Notes: generated by a model from the letters alone, not told the origin. Shown: positions 8,409 through 17,046, counted from the stretch's first letter. The stretch is 44,093 nt of DNA from Thermodesulfovibrionia bacterium (GCA_945788685.1 CALZMZ010000008.1:1-44093), one strand, 5' to 3'. Translations and numbers: made by a program.

Positions 8409-8635
8409 TTTAACCTCAATACACTGCGGATTTTATTAAATTGCTCAGTTAACGGATTCGATGACAACAGATTTTCTTTCATGATTCTGTCATACAGCTC
8501 TTTACGGTATATTTTTATACTTTCCGGCGCCGTAATCCCGAGTCTGACTGAGTTACCCTTGATCTCAACAATTGTTATTGTTATATCATCACCAAGATTA
8601 ATTGATTCGTCTGACTTCCTTGTCAATACCAGCAT
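8405..8635 (-). CDS. csrA: carbon storage / translational regulator CsrA
   Basis: A 76-aa protein with the typical start MLVLTRKSDESINLGDDITITIVEIKGNSVRLGITAP and the beta-strand motif RLGI(T)AP that contacts RNA. The somewhat longer C-terminal tail is typical of the FliW-linked CsrA subgroup. CsrA dimers bind GGA motifs in mRNA leaders; suitable sites lie in the flagellin leader at 7572-7739. Its stop overlaps the fliW start. It follows flgL by 70 bp on the same strand. Confidence 0.97.
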   Translation of the reverse strand: MLVLTRKSDESINLGDDITITIVEIKGNSVRLGITAPESIKIYRKELYDRIMKENLLSSNPLTEQFNKIRSVLRLK

Positions 8636-8705
8636 CCTGCCACTCCTAACATGTGAATAATAAGAATTACATTAAACAGATTCTATTCATATTTTCTGCA
8701 ATAAT

Positions 8706-9584
8706 TTATCGAATGAAATCAAGAAGTGATTTTGAAAACACCTCTGCACCGGCAGCCCTCAATGATTGAAGAGCCAGTTCCGTTTTTGAAATCTCACTTA
8801 CTGTGTTGGCAATATCTGCATCTTCAGTGTTGGAGAGAAGAGTCTGTATATTAAAGTCCCTGTTATCAAGGTTGAGCCTCTGGTCATCAAGATATCTCAA
8901 TTTCACTCCAAGTTCTGCTCTGACATCAGCAACTGTATCAAGGGAATTATCTATGGAATCAACAGCTCCCTGAATGCCTGTTTTATTACCGCTGATCAGA
9001 TCATTATAAAACTGATCAAGCATGCCCATAATACTTGTGGCTCCGTCCCCAAAAACAGAGTCTCCCGGGATATTGATTGGCATTGTTGAATTGCGGTCAA
9101 TCAGGACATTTATCTCTCCAGAGTCACCCTGGTAGTTAAACGATGCATCGAATGCATTGCCATTTGACTTAAAACCGGAAAATATATACCTGTTTCTGTA
9201 TTGACTGTTTGAAAGGCTGGCAATCTCATCTCTCATAATAAGTATTTCTTTGGCAAGCGCTGCTCTGTCATCAGCACTCAGCGTGTCAGTAGATCCCTGG
9301 ACGGCCAGTTCCTTTGATCTGGTCAGGGTAGTTGAAACAACAGACATGACCGAATCTGCAAAACTCAGGTGGGCATCAGCTTCGCCAATATTTTTCTTAA
9401 ACTGATTTAATTGATTCAATGTTACCTTATAGTCCATGCTGCGCCCCATAATCGATATATCTTCTGACGGACTGCTGATGTTTTTTCCGGTGGACAACCT
9501 GTTTGATAATTTGGAAAATATCCTCAGGTTATCATGAAGCGATCTCGCAAGCTGGTTAAATATTGAAATAGATGTAATTCTCAT
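8706..9584 (-). CDS. flgL: hook-filament junction protein FlgL (HAP3)
   Basis: A 292-aa flagellin-like protein. The N-terminus MRITSISIFNQLARSLHDNLRIFSKLSNRLSTGKNISSPSED corresponds to flagellin D0/D1. The C-terminus NTEDADIANTVSEISKTELALQSLRAAGAEVF is the complementary helix. FlgL links FlgK to the filament. Its start overlaps the flgK stop (ATGA), giving translational coupling. It is probably transcribed from the sigma-28 site before flgM. Confidence 0.96.
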   Translation of the reverse strand: MRITSISIFNQLARSLHDNLRIFSKLSNRLSTGKNISSPSEDISIMGRSMDYKVTLNQLNQFKKNIGEADAHLSFADSVMSVVSTTLTRSKELAVQGSTDTLSADDRAALAKEILIMRDEIASLSNSQYRNRYIFSGFKSNGNAFDASFNYQGDSGEINVLIDRNSTMPINIPGDSVFGDGATSIMGMLDQFYNDLISGNKTGIQGAVDSIDNSLDTVADVRAELGVKLRYLDDQRLNLDNRDFNIQTLLSNTEDADIANTVSEISKTELALQSLRAAGAEVFSKSLLDFIR

Positions 9585-11215
9585 AGGTTAATTATCGTCT
9601 CCAAAAGTTCATCTGTTACACGCATCATTCTCGCCCCTGCCTCATACGCTCTCTGAAACCGGATCAGATTGGCAGCTTCCTCATCAAGTGAAACACCTGA
9701 TATAGCGTCCCTCTTTTTTTCGAGTTCAAATCTTAAATTGTCATCATATGACAGGCTGTCGGATGCTGCTTTGCTCATTGTGCCGATAGTTGTAACTATA
9801 CCTTCATAATAATCTTCAAAAGTTGCTCCGCTCAGGTTAGTTATCAGGGTATCAGACAGACCGGCGATGCTAAATGCATTTTCATTATCACCGGGGCCGG
9901 ATACGGAAGTGGGATCTGACGCAGCTGCAGCGACCTGCAGGGTGTCTGTCAAAGCCACATCAAGGTTATTTATCAGTCCTCTCAGCGGACTTATAATGAA
10001 ACTGTCATCGGCAGCAATCGTTCCATCAATAGTAACATCTATCCCTTCAAAGCTTAATGTATCACCTGCTGAAAAACCTGCACCTGAAGAAACAAGCGCA
10101 TTGGTTCTACGATTATATATGTCATAACTGGATGGTGATGTAAAATTAATATCATATTCATCAAGAGTAAGAGCTGATATGTCGGTTATACTGGATGAGC
10201 TGATGTAACCTCCCAATGATTTTTCAAGATTATTAAGCGACAATGGACTGAAATAGTCATTTCCGGTTGATCCGTCAAGACCATATCCGGAATTATGAAG
10301 AAGGTTGGTTTCTTTTACAACCGAGGCCATCAGTTTCCTTAAGTTAACCAGTGAGGTTGTTTCAATATCATCCCGAACTGATAAATAGCCTCCTATTTTA
10401 CCGTTATTAAAGGAAGAGGTCATATCAATACCTCTCAAGAAAACTCTCTTTTTTCCCTCCTGATCAAGCTGAGTTGATAAGTCAAATGATTCGCCAGGAT
10501 TCACAATTCCTCTCCCATCTATAAGAACAGAAATCTGCCCGTCGGACAGTTCAAACCAGGAATAGTCTGTCAATTCTGCAAGCTCCTTAAGCAGTGTGTC
10601 CCGCTGATCTCTGAAAAAACTCGCTTTATCATCTTTGATACCGGCCTCGATAACGCTTATCTTGTCGTTTAATACAGTAATTTTTGATGTAATGGAGTTT
10701 ACATCCTGTATAACATTATCAATATCATTATTTATATATTTCATAGTATCCTGAATATCATTCTCCATTTGTTTGGCAGTCTGTATCAGGGTCCGGGTTT
10801 TTTGGAGCAGTGCTGTTCTTTCAGGCTGTCCTTCAGGATTATTGGAAACATCATGCCATGCATTAAAATAATCTTTCATAAAATTCGCCAGCCCAAGATC
10901 GCGGGCCTCATTAAAGATCTGTTCCACATTCTGAAGCCCCTGGTCTAATGCAAAAGATCTGCCGAAACTCTTGCTTTGACCGATAATCTGGAGATGGAGA
11001 AATTTGTCATAATGTCTCCTGATACCTGCAGACTGAACACCCCTTCCAATAAAATCACCCCTTACCTGAACTGGATTTGCAACTTCAAGAATGACCTCAT
11101 GGCGGCTGTATCCAGGGGTGTTGATGTTCGCTATATTATTACTGACTACGTTAAGAGCTGTCTGACTTGCAAAAATTGCAGATTTTGCTGAATCAAGTAT
11201 TCCAAATAGCGACAT
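9581..11215 (-). CDS. flgK: hook-filament junction protein FlgK (HAP1)
   Basis: A 544-aa protein starting MSLFGILDSAKSAIFASQTALNVVSNNIANINTPGYSRHEVIL, the rod/hook-type N-terminal signature of FlgK. The C-terminus VSLDEEAANLIRFQRAYEAGARMM is the conserved FlgK/FlgE helix. The middle is a variable D2/D3 region. The protein forms the first junction zone between hook and filament. The ATG directly follows the flgN stop codon (TAGATG). Confidence 0.97.
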   Translation of the reverse strand: MSLFGILDSAKSAIFASQTALNVVSNNIANINTPGYSRHEVILEVANPVQVRGDFIGRGVQSAGIRRHYDKFLHLQIIGQSKSFGRSFALDQGLQNVEQIFNEARDLGLANFMKDYFNAWHDVSNNPEGQPERTALLQKTRTLIQTAKQMENDIQDTMKYINNDIDNVIQDVNSITSKITVLNDKISVIEAGIKDDKASFFRDQRDTLLKELAELTDYSWFELSDGQISVLIDGRGIVNPGESFDLSTQLDQEGKKRVFLRGIDMTSSFNNGKIGGYLSVRDDIETTSLVNLRKLMASVVKETNLLHNSGYGLDGSTGNDYFSPLSLNNLEKSLGGYISSSSITDISALTLDEYDINFTSPSSYDIYNRRTNALVSSGAGFSAGDTLSFEGIDVTIDGTIAADDSFIISPLRGLINNLDVALTDTLQVAAAASDPTSVSGPGDNENAFSIAGLSDTLITNLSGATFEDYYEGIVTTIGTMSKAASDSLSYDDNLRFELEKKRDAISGVSLDEEAANLIRFQRAYEAGARMMRVTDELLETIINL

Positions 11216-11671
11216 CTATGTCTCCTTTGATAATAATACGCCGGTATTGGGTGGAATATTTTCTATTGAGAATGAATTAAAAAAACTGGATGATGTCCTG
11301 ACTTGCAGTAATGACCTGTCAATAAGCACGGTGTTAAACCTGTTCATTTCTTCTATGTTTTGTAAAAGTGACAATAACTGGGAACGCAGCCCGGGTATCA
11401 GTTTATTTTCTGTCAGTTCACCAAGCTTAACAAGAGTAATATCATTATCAATGCCATTATTATCAGCAAATTCTCCAATTAATCTCTGTCTCTCTTCTTC
11501 CAGCAGCCTCAATCTCATTACAACAGTGTCTTTTTCCTTGGAAATATGCTCAATCCTGTCGGCATCCATATTAACAAGACTCTGCCTCTCATCCTTAAGC
11601 AGATCAAGCAGTATGCTGTATGAATTTACCTGTTCCGTGAGTATGCTGGCAATGGCCTGATCAGATGTCAT
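11216..11671 (-). CDS. flgN: FlgN-type export chaperone
   Basis: A 151-aa mostly helical protein: an N-terminal heptad-rich coiled coil (ILLDLLKDERQSLVNMDADRIEHISKEKD) and a C-terminal region with LLSLLQNIEEMNRFNTVLIDRSL. This architecture and the flgM-flgN-flgK-flgL order identify FlgN, the cytosolic chaperone of FlgK and FlgL. The start at 11671 overlaps the expected flgM stop by ATGA, which also supports the real reading frame of flgM. Confidence 0.88.
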   Translation of the reverse strand: MTSDQAIASILTEQVNSYSILLDLLKDERQSLVNMDADRIEHISKEKDTVVMRLRLLEEERQRLIGEFADNNGIDNDITLVKLGELTENKLIPGLRSQLLSLLQNIEEMNRFNTVLIDRSLLQVRTSSSFFNSFSIENIPPNTGVLLSKET

Positions 11672-11906
11672 ATTTCTTCCAGAACTTTTTCTGCCACTTT
11701 TAAAGAGTCAACATTATACAAACCGGCGTCAATAACTTTCTGCAGCTCATCTACCCTGTCTGTTCTGATATCCGGAAGCTCATTAATGATTTTCTTGCAC
11801 TTTTTTCAACATCAGTACTTTTTCCGGCTGTTTCTTTTTTATTAAGATCATTGACTTTGCCATAGAGGTCCTGACCCTCGACCGGGTTATTTCCATGTAT
11901 CTTCAT
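11668..11906 (-). pseudogene. flgM: anti-sigma-28 factor FlgM, split by a one-base frameshift
   Basis: The first frame encodes MKIHGNNPVEGQDLYGKVNDLNKK from 11906 and ends at a stop at 11751. The second frame downstream encodes INELPDIRTDRVDELQ, then VIDAGLYNVDSLKVAEKVLE and stops at 11668. This is the canonical sigma-28-binding C-terminus of FlgM. Adding one A to the A6 run (plus-strand T6 at 11801-11806) joins the two into a 79-aa protein of normal length, ending in a 4-bp overlap with flgN. As read, the product lacks the sigma-28-binding helices. FlgM normally inhibits FliA until hook completion and is then exported. Sequence error, real loss or slippage at the A run are all possible. Confidence 0.85.
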
Positions 11907-11975
11907 TTTCCTACCCCTTTCCAAACACCTCGCACATAAACATATTGTGCAAACGTACAACTATTTATCATTATG

Positions 11976-12000
11976 GAAGTGTAACATCTCTTTACACTTC
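11976..12000. repeat. inverted repeat in the flgM leader
   Basis: A 9-bp perfect stem GAAGTGTAA / TTACACTTC with a 7-nt loop lies between the sigma-28 promoter and flgM. In the plus direction it is followed by TCTTTTTAG and so resembles a terminator for antisense or incoming plus-strand transcription; in the minus direction it would be a leader hairpin. Confidence 0.5.
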
Positions 12001-12008
12001 TCTTTTTA

Positions 12009-12035
12009 GTATCGGCATAAATTAATTTATCTTTA
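12009..12035 (-). promoter_or_regulatory. sigma-28 (FliA) promoter for flgM-flgN-flgK-flgL
   Basis: Minus-strand TAAA-N15-GCCGATAC matches the sigma-28 consensus except for the last base, with the exact 15-nt spacer. The -35 box overlaps the flgJ stop codon. It lies about 100 bases before the flgM ATG. Autogenous FliA/FlgM control through such a promoter is standard. Confidence 0.8.
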
Positions 12036-12392
12036 ATCATTATTAGTTTCTGTCTTGCGTTCTACTGATCCGGGCATTCTCTCCAGCCAGTTCAGAATAG
12101 ATTCCTGCAGCCCCATACCCCTGGTTGCAAAAAGCTTTGATATTTCCATATCAAACATGCTCATATATGTGTCATGTCCACTGCTCTTACTTTCGGAACC
12201 AATACTGTTTGCAGTCTCTCTCATTGTTTTGATCAGTTGATAAGCAAAAAGCGATTCCATTTCCTCGGCCACTTTTTTGTGTGCTTTGATTATCTCAGAA
12301 TTTTTATCAATTCCCGGTCTTGCCCTGTCCGTCTTTTGATCACTGGCTTTATCTGATTGCAACGTCGTGTTTAAAAGTGAATTAATGTTCAT
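12033..12392 (-). CDS. flgJ: FlgJ-type rod-binding protein (no muramidase domain)
   Basis: A 119-aa protein with the rod-binding domain of FlgJ: AEEMESLFAYQLIKTMRETANSI and MSMFDMEISKLFATRGMGLQESILNWL. The C-terminal muramidase domain of enterobacterial FlgJ is absent, as in many Desulfobacterota, Nitrospirota and Campylobacterota. It would act as a rod cap or assembly scaffold in the periplasm, with peptidoglycan cleavage supplied by another enzyme. Its ATG shares a base with the flgI stop (TAATG), so translation is coupled. Confidence 0.92.
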   Translation of the reverse strand: MNINSLLNTTLQSDKASDQKTDRARPGIDKNSEIIKAHKKVAEEMESLFAYQLIKTMRETANSIGSESKSSGHDTYMSMFDMEISKLFATRGMGLQESILNWLERMPGSVERKTETNND

Positions 12393-13534
12393 TATATAAT
12401 CTCAAGTTCCGCTTTAAGTGCACCCGATGCCTTTAGCGACTGAAGGATAGAGATCAGGTCACGCGGGGTAACGCCAAGTGTATTTAAAGCCTTGACGACC
12501 TCACCCAGAGTAATACCTGATATCTCTACTAATGATGCCTTCTGTTCTGTTACAGAAATCCCTGTCCGGGGCACAACTGTAGTCTGAGACCCTTCCGGTG
12601 AAAATGGTAAAGGCTGTGATACTTCCGGGCGTTCCCTGATTTCAATGGCAAGAGAACCATGAGCAATTGCTACAGGTGATATTTTGACCTGGCTGCCTAT
12701 TATGACCGTACCGGTCCTCTCGTTGATAATAACTTTCGCAATCATATCCATTTCTACATTCAGCTTTTCGATCATCGTGATGAATCTCACTATATTTCCG
12801 TCATACTGTTCAGGTATTTTCATAACAACTGACGACGGATCAACAGCTGATGCAAACAGGCCGTTTAATTCCGTATTGATCTTTCTGGATATATTGTCCG
12901 CAGTAGTAAAATCAGGCTTTCTTAAAAAAAGCCTGATGTCCTTGCCATTACCAAGACTGAACAATAGTTCTTTTTCTATCATGATCCCGTCAGGTATTTT
13001 CCCGGCTGTCGGATGGTTCTTCTGTGTAGAAGCGCCCTCTCCTTCAGCAGCAAATCCACCTATTGATATGGGGCCCTGGGCAAGGCCATACACCTTGCCG
13101 TCAGGTCCCTTTAGGGGGGTAAGCAGCAGTGTTCCTCCCTGTATACTTTTAGCATCACCTATTGTTGAAATCAGGGCATCGAGTTTCATGCCCGGTTTTG
13201 CAAAGGGAGGTAATGTAGACGTTACGATAACAGATGCAATACTCTTGGTAGTTAAATCAGAAGATGAGAGCGTTACCCCCATCCTGGTCAGCATGTTTAT
13301 TATTCCCTGCACAGCAGCCTTACCCTTATCACCCGTGGCGTCAAGACCCACAACAAGACCATACCCTATAAGCTTGTTTTCCCTTACACCTTCAAAACTG
13401 GCTATGTCCTTGATACGTTCAGCCTGAACTGCCGTAACGAGTGGCGCGTGACAGATAACGAGTAAAATAAAACTCAGAACTAAACAGATTCCATTGTTTC
13501 TGAGTTTATTTGTTATTACTGTTAAGTTATTCAT
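12392..13534 (-). CDS. flgI: flagellar P-ring protein FlgI
   Basis: A 380-aa secreted protein. Residues about 14-38 form a signal peptide, followed by ERIKDIASFEGVRENKLIGYGLVVGLDATGDKGK, the conserved FlgI start. The C-terminus VVKALNTLGVTPRDLISILQSLKASGALKAELEII is also diagnostic. It forms the periplasmic ring around the rod in peptidoglycan. The DNA of the signal-peptide region (13434-13468) is itself a degenerate 7-bp repeat array, and the upstream gap carries another, so the 5' end of the gene seems to have been remodelled by repeats. Confidence 0.97.
   Translation of the reverse strand: MNNLTVITNKLRNNGICLVLSFILLVICHAPLVTAVQAERIKDIASFEGVRENKLIGYGLVVGLDATGDKGKAAVQGIINMLTRMGVTLSSSDLTTKSIASVIVTSTLPPFAKPGMKLDALISTIGDAKSIQGGTLLLTPLKGPDGKVYGLAQGPISIGGFAAEGEGASTQKNHPTAGKIPDGIMIEKELLFSLGNGKDIRLFLRKPDFTTADNISRKINTELNGLFASAVDPSSVVMKIPEQYDGNIVRFITMIEKLNVEMDMIAKVIINERTGTVIIGSQVKISPVAIAHGSLAIEIRERPEVSQPLPFSPEGSQTTVVPRTGISVTEQKASLVEISGITLGEVVKALNTLGVTPRDLISILQSLKASGALKAELEII
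13434..13468. repeat. heptad repeat inside the flgI signal-peptide region
   Basis: Plus strand reads GTAACGA GTGGCGC GTGACAG ATAACGA GTAAAAT: five consecutive 7-mers with shared RTRACGA character. They encode roughly residues 23-34 of FlgI in the hydrophobic and cleavage region of the signal peptide. Confidence 0.55.
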
Positions 13535-13543
13535 ATTTGCTCC

Positions 13544-13585
13544 TTATCCATTATCAGTTACTCTTCACCCGTTACCTGTCACTGT
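13544..13585. repeat. heptad repeat array between flgH and flgI
   Basis: TTATCCA TTATCAG TTACTCT TCACCCG TTACCTG TCACTGT: six phased 7-mers sharing a TTA/TCA start. They occupy nearly the whole flgH-flgI gap and resemble the TTACCTC array at 37246. Confidence 0.6.
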
Positions 13586-13587
13586 CT

Positions 13588-14334
13588 TTAGAATGGCCAT
13601 ACCTTATCCAGACTCCTGACAAGCCATCCGGGTTTCTGCTTGTCCTGAATCACACCATCGCCAACATAAAAGACCTCTGCATCAGCTATCTTGTTGCTCA
13701 TTACCATGTTGTTCATTGAAATATCATCCGGTCTGACCATTCCTCTGAGCACAAGTATCTGCCGTTCCTCATTAATGGTAATTTCCTTTCTTGCTTCAAG
13801 CATGAGGTTGCCATTAGGCAGGACCTCCATTACTTTGGCAGTAATAGTAGCTATAAGTTCACCCTCTCTTGTTGTATCACCTTTACCTTTGAAATCTGAC
13901 CTGGCACTTCCCTGCACAGACGGATCAAATGAATCAGAACTTCCGAACGCATTCTTTATTACAGGTAAATTCTGAATGCCAAAATCACTTTGCATTCCAA
14001 ATAAATTTGTTAACTTATAATCACCGGATGAATCCCGGCTTGTTGAAGTATCTGCCGTCCCTGAGCCTGACAGACTCTCAATAATATTTATTGTTACAAG
14101 ATCATTCAACCTTCTGGCTTTTCTGTCTTCAAAGAGATTGGTCGAATCACTCCAGAGTGAATTGGCAACAGGGAGTGTCATCTGTTCCTCAATCTGATAC
14201 ACATATTTGGGCGGTGGAGGCGGCAGCTTTGAAGAAGGTGTTGAAGCGCATGCTGTAACAGATATAAAATATAATGACATTGCAATAAACCCGAGAGTTC
14301 TTGCATTATGTATATTTGTGATTGAAAATTTCAT
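13588..14334 (-). CDS. flgH: flagellar L-ring lipoprotein FlgH
   Basis: With the start at 14334 (MKFSITNIHNARTLGFIAMS) the protein has 248 aa and a lipoprotein signal ending SVTACAS, so the mature N-terminal cysteine would be lipidated in the outer membrane. Further in, NSLWSDSTNLFEDRKARRLNDLVTINIIES and ANLMLEARKEITINEERQILVLRGMVRPDDIS (shown here in part of the family pattern) identify FlgH. A longer frame starts at 14370 inside flgA, but the shorter start gives a proper signal peptide and lies 1 bp from the flgA stop. There is no obvious Shine-Dalgarno, so translation is probably coupled. Confidence 0.95.
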   Translation of the reverse strand: MKFSITNIHNARTLGFIAMSLYFISVTACASTPSSKLPPPPPKYVYQIEEQMTLPVANSLWSDSTNLFEDRKARRLNDLVTINIIESLSGSGTADTSTSRDSSGDYKLTNLFGMQSDFGIQNLPVIKNAFGSSDSFDPSVQGSARSDFKGKGDTTREGELIATITAKVMEVLPNGNLMLEARKEITINEERQILVLRGMVRPDDISMNNMVMSNKIADAEVFYVGDGVIQDKQKPGWLVRSLDKVWPF

Positions 14335-14335
14335 G

Positions 14336-15094
14336 TTACAGGTCAACCCGAACCGTTCTCTCATCAACAAGCACTCCGAATACTTCTTTTTTTGATGACA
14401 GATTTATTGCTCTGACAGATTTTCCGACATAACCTTTTTCCTTTGTTATGCCTGAAGCCGAAATACTAAAACGTTCATTCCCTATCAATAATTTGACTGC
14501 CTTACCTCTCTTGACTACCTGATGATGATTAATCATGTTTTCTACAAGCGGAATATTGGCCACAATAGATCTTTTTAATGACTTCCCTGCTATCATCCCG
14601 ATGTTTTTGACCGGGTTCCGTGGCAATCTGGAAATGTCTTTTTTTACAACGTAAAGATCCTCTTTATTGATAATATGCCCTTTCCTGAATGATCTTTTAC
14701 TCATTACAATCCATTCATATGCCTTTATATTGGCTTTTACCATTACACGATTGTCTTTTTCGAAATTCAAACGGAATACTGCCTTGCCTATAGGTCCTTT
14801 TTCCACAGTAATCGTTTCAGGAAGTTTATCATGCAATGCTCCAATGACCTTTACATCTCTGATCTCAACATTCTCCCAGGGATATTCATTCATTACATAC
14901 CGTTTTAATACGTCGTGTACATCCCAGGCCGAAGCTGAAGATATTGAACAGATGCTGAATACAGCAAGCAGTACACCGGCAATAAAAACCGGTAATGCTT
15001 TATTTCTGATTCGCATCTTCTGCATGGCCATGACCTTATGGGTATTACATCTGTTATTGTTATGTTCCGTCTGTTCAACGATAGTTTTGATCAT
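14336..15094 (-). CDS. flgA: FlgA, P-ring assembly chaperone
   Basis: A 252-aa protein with a signal peptide (ALPVFIAGVLLAVFSICSISSASA, about residues 33-56) and a C-terminal SAF-type domain: MSKRSFRKGHIINKEDL and GKAVKLLIGNERFSISASG, with VGKSVRAINLSSKKEVFGVL at the end. FlgA is periplasmic and helps FlgI form the P ring. The start is uncertain: the ATG at 15094 has only a weak AAGAGA. Internal ATGs about 20-25 codons later, one behind AAGG, would give a more typical signal peptide. Confidence 0.93.
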   Translation of the reverse strand: MIKTIVEQTEHNNNRCNTHKVMAMQKMRIRNKALPVFIAGVLLAVFSICSISSASAWDVHDVLKRYVMNEYPWENVEIRDVKVIGALHDKLPETITVEKGPIGKAVFRLNFEKDNRVMVKANIKAYEWIVMSKRSFRKGHIINKEDLYVVKKDISRLPRNPVKNIGMIAGKSLKRSIVANIPLVENMINHHQVVKRGKAVKLLIGNERFSISASGITKEKGYVGKSVRAINLSSKKEVFGVLVDERTVRVDL

Positions 15095-15096
15095 TA

Positions 15097-15885
15097 TTAT
15101 CTCTTGATATTGTTAGCCAATGCCAGCATTTCATCTGATGTCTGCACCACTTTTGAGCTAAGCTCATACGCTCTCTGACTGACAATCATGTTGACCATCT
15201 CTTCAACAACATTCACATTGCTCAGTTCCAGGAATCCCTGGTTCACTGTGCCAAATCCTTCTGCATTCGGAGTGCCTGCAGTTGCTTCACCTGATGCTTC
15301 ATTAGTGATAAAGAGGTTTTTACCTATGGATGTCAGCCCTCCGGGATTGGTAAACTGGGCCAGCTCTATCTGTCCCACCTCAACAGGTGACGTACTTCCT
15401 TCCTGCAATACAGATACCGTTCCATCGGTTGTTATGGTAATGTTCAGGGTATTTGCCGGAATTGTAATGGACGGCTCCATTGCATATCCATCAGAATTAA
15501 CAATATTACCTTCACTGTCAAGCTTGAAGGCTCCAGCTCTTGTATAGGCAACTTCACCTTCTGGTGTCAGAATCTGGAAAAACCCTTTACCTTCCACTAC
15601 CAGATCAAGGGGGTTCTCAGTAGAGACAAAGTCACCCTGCTTAAACATCTTCTGCACTGCTGCAGGCTTGACCCCAAGCCCAACCTGAATTCCGGTTGGA
15701 AGTGTCACACCATCTGCTGATGAAGCACCTGCTGATTTAAGACCCTGATACATCAATTCCTGAAAATCAGCCCTGCTCCTCTTAAAGCCGGTGGTATTAA
15801 CATTCGCCAGATTATTTGATATCACATCAATATTAAGCCGCTGTGCCTCCATCCCTGTTGCTGCGATAAACATTGATCTTTGCAT
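15097..15885 (-). CDS. flgG: distal rod protein FlgG
   Basis: A 262-aa protein, normal FlgG length. The N-terminus [41 protein letters not shown] and C-terminus [37 protein letters not shown] are intact. It forms the distal rod that crosses the periplasm. It ends 3 bp before flgA starts. Its complete C-terminal helix is a useful reference for the truncated end of FlgE at 37337. Confidence 0.97.
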   Translation of the reverse strand: MQRSMFIAATGMEAQRLNIDVISNNLANVNTTGFKRSRADFQELMYQGLKSAGASSADGVTLPTGIQVGLGVKPAAVQKMFKQGDFVSTENPLDLVVEGKGFFQILTPEGEVAYTRAGAFKLDSEGNIVNSDGYAMEPSITIPANTLNITITTDGTVSVLQEGSTSPVEVGQIELAQFTNPGGLTSIGKNLFITNEASGEATAGTPNAEGFGTVNQGFLELSNVNVVEEMVNMIVSQRAYELSSKVVQTSDEMLALANNIKR

Positions 15886-15945
15886 TTAAACCTCCCTGTA
15901 CCGGCAATTCGTCATTCTTTTGACGCGACCGATCATTTTAATATG

Positions 15946-16653
15946 TTATCTTCCCATCTCGTTAATCGTTTTTGAAGTGGCCTCATCAAGAGCATGAATT
16001 ATTTTCTGATACGACTCAAATTCTCTCAGGGACGTAACCATCTGGACCATTTCCCTGATAACTTCCACATTTGATGACTCCAGATGACCCTGGATTATAT
16101 CCGGGACTAATTCCTGGCCCGGTTCTTTGGAAGTAAAATAACCTCCCTCTGATTTTTCAAGCCCGCTCCTGTCCTCAAAATCAACAATTTTAATATTGCC
16201 GGTTGATATCTCATCAACAAATATTTCTCCTGATGTACTGATTTCGATTTTACTACCCTCTATTGATATGGGCCCTCCATCTCCTAAAACCTTTATATTA
16301 TCCTGAGTTGAGAGAAACCCATCACTGCTTATCCTGAAATTACCGTTTCTGGTGTACCTGTCATCTTCAAGGGCAAAAAAGCCTTCCCCATTAATAGACA
16401 GGTCCAGTGCATTATCCGTTCTAAAAGGGGTACCACTGGTGTAATCCGTTGCCACCTGTGATAATTGACTCATTGATCTGCCGTCATCGGCAACACCGGA
16501 TGCATTATCAGCAGGAATCAGATAATCTTTAAATGATATTCTTTCTTTTTTGAATCCCGTGGTATTGGCATTGGCTATATTCTGTGCAAAAACATCCATG
16601 TGTTTCTGCTTTAATACCGCCCCTGATAATGCTATATACATTCCTTTATACAT
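15946..16653 (-). CDS. flgF: proximal rod protein FlgF
   Basis: A 235-aa flagellar basal-body rod family protein: MYKGMYIALSGAVLKQKHMDVFAQNIANANTTGFKKERISF and C-terminal EVIREMVQMVTSLREFESYQKIIHALDE. It is shorter than FlgG and precedes it, the usual FlgF position. A sigma-54-type promoter lies just upstream (16679-16694), so flgF is likely the first gene of a flgF-flgG-flgA-flgH-flgI-flgJ transcript. Confidence 0.93.
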   Translation of the reverse strand: MYKGMYIALSGAVLKQKHMDVFAQNIANANTTGFKKERISFKDYLIPADNASGVADDGRSMSQLSQVATDYTSGTPFRTDNALDLSINGEGFFALEDDRYTRNGNFRISSDGFLSTQDNIKVLGDGGPISIEGSKIEISTSGEIFVDEISTGNIKIVDFEDRSGLEKSEGGYFTSKEPGQELVPDIIQGHLESSNVEVIREMVQMVTSLREFESYQKIIHALDEATSKTINEMGR

Positions 16654-16678
16654 TTTTCATATCCTCTTATGAGTTAAA

Positions 16679-16694
16679 TGCAAGTTTTGTACCA
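16679..16694 (-). promoter_or_regulatory. sigma-54 promoter for flgF operon
   Basis: Minus-strand TGGTACAAAACTTGCA matches TGGCAC-N5-TTGCW with one mismatch and exact GG-N10-GC spacing. It ends 26 bases before the flgF ATG. This is a class II rod/hook promoter by position. Confidence 0.7.
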
Positions 16695-16832
16695 GATATT
16701 AAATAAAATAAATCTAAATCAATATGACTATAAAATGTATTGTTGTGGTAAGATGCCGTTGCTTTCTTTTCTTTCATTTTCACTCTTTATACATATAATG
16801 GGAAAAATGTTCCGCCCTGGAAAATAACTTCC

Positions 16833-16997
16833 CTAAATTCTGATATCAACTTTTCCATTACTTTTTTTATTCTCATCTTCTTTTTTCTTTGTTTTTTTTA
16901 ACTTCTGTTTCTGCTTTTTCCTCTGGTCTGCTTCCAACTCTCTCTCTTTCTTTACAACGGGTATGCTATATGTGCTTTTTAAACCTTCTATAGCCAT
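16833..16997 (-). CDS. small basic flagellar-locus protein, 54 aa
   Basis: A short frame starting MAIEGLKSTYSIPVVKKERE, continuing as a highly lysine-rich helix (LEADQRKKQKQKLKKTKKKE) and ending SNGKVDIRI. No Shine-Dalgarno of note precedes the ATG at 16997. It sits 50 bp after fliA on the same strand. The ordered layout, a short hydrophobic start, a charged helix and a beta-like VDIRI end, argues for a real protein rather than chance. I do not recognise a named family; a small protein at this position next to fliA would be consistent with a flagellar accessory role. Confidence 0.6.
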   Translation of the reverse strand: MAIEGLKSTYSIPVVKKERELEADQRKKQKQKLKKTKKKEDENKKSNGKVDIRI

Positions 16998-17046
16998 AAC
17001 GGGCCCTAATTCATATGCCTGCCTTTATGCGGAATATAAATATTCA

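Noticed and set aside
11751-11960. 69-aa protein as a separate gene
   Set aside because: It is the first half of flgM with an implausible N-terminal extension; the downstream frame carries the other half.
12684-13427. 247-aa plus-strand reading frame
   Set aside because: Antisense shadow of flgI; low-complexity Ser/Pro/Ile-rich translation with no family features.
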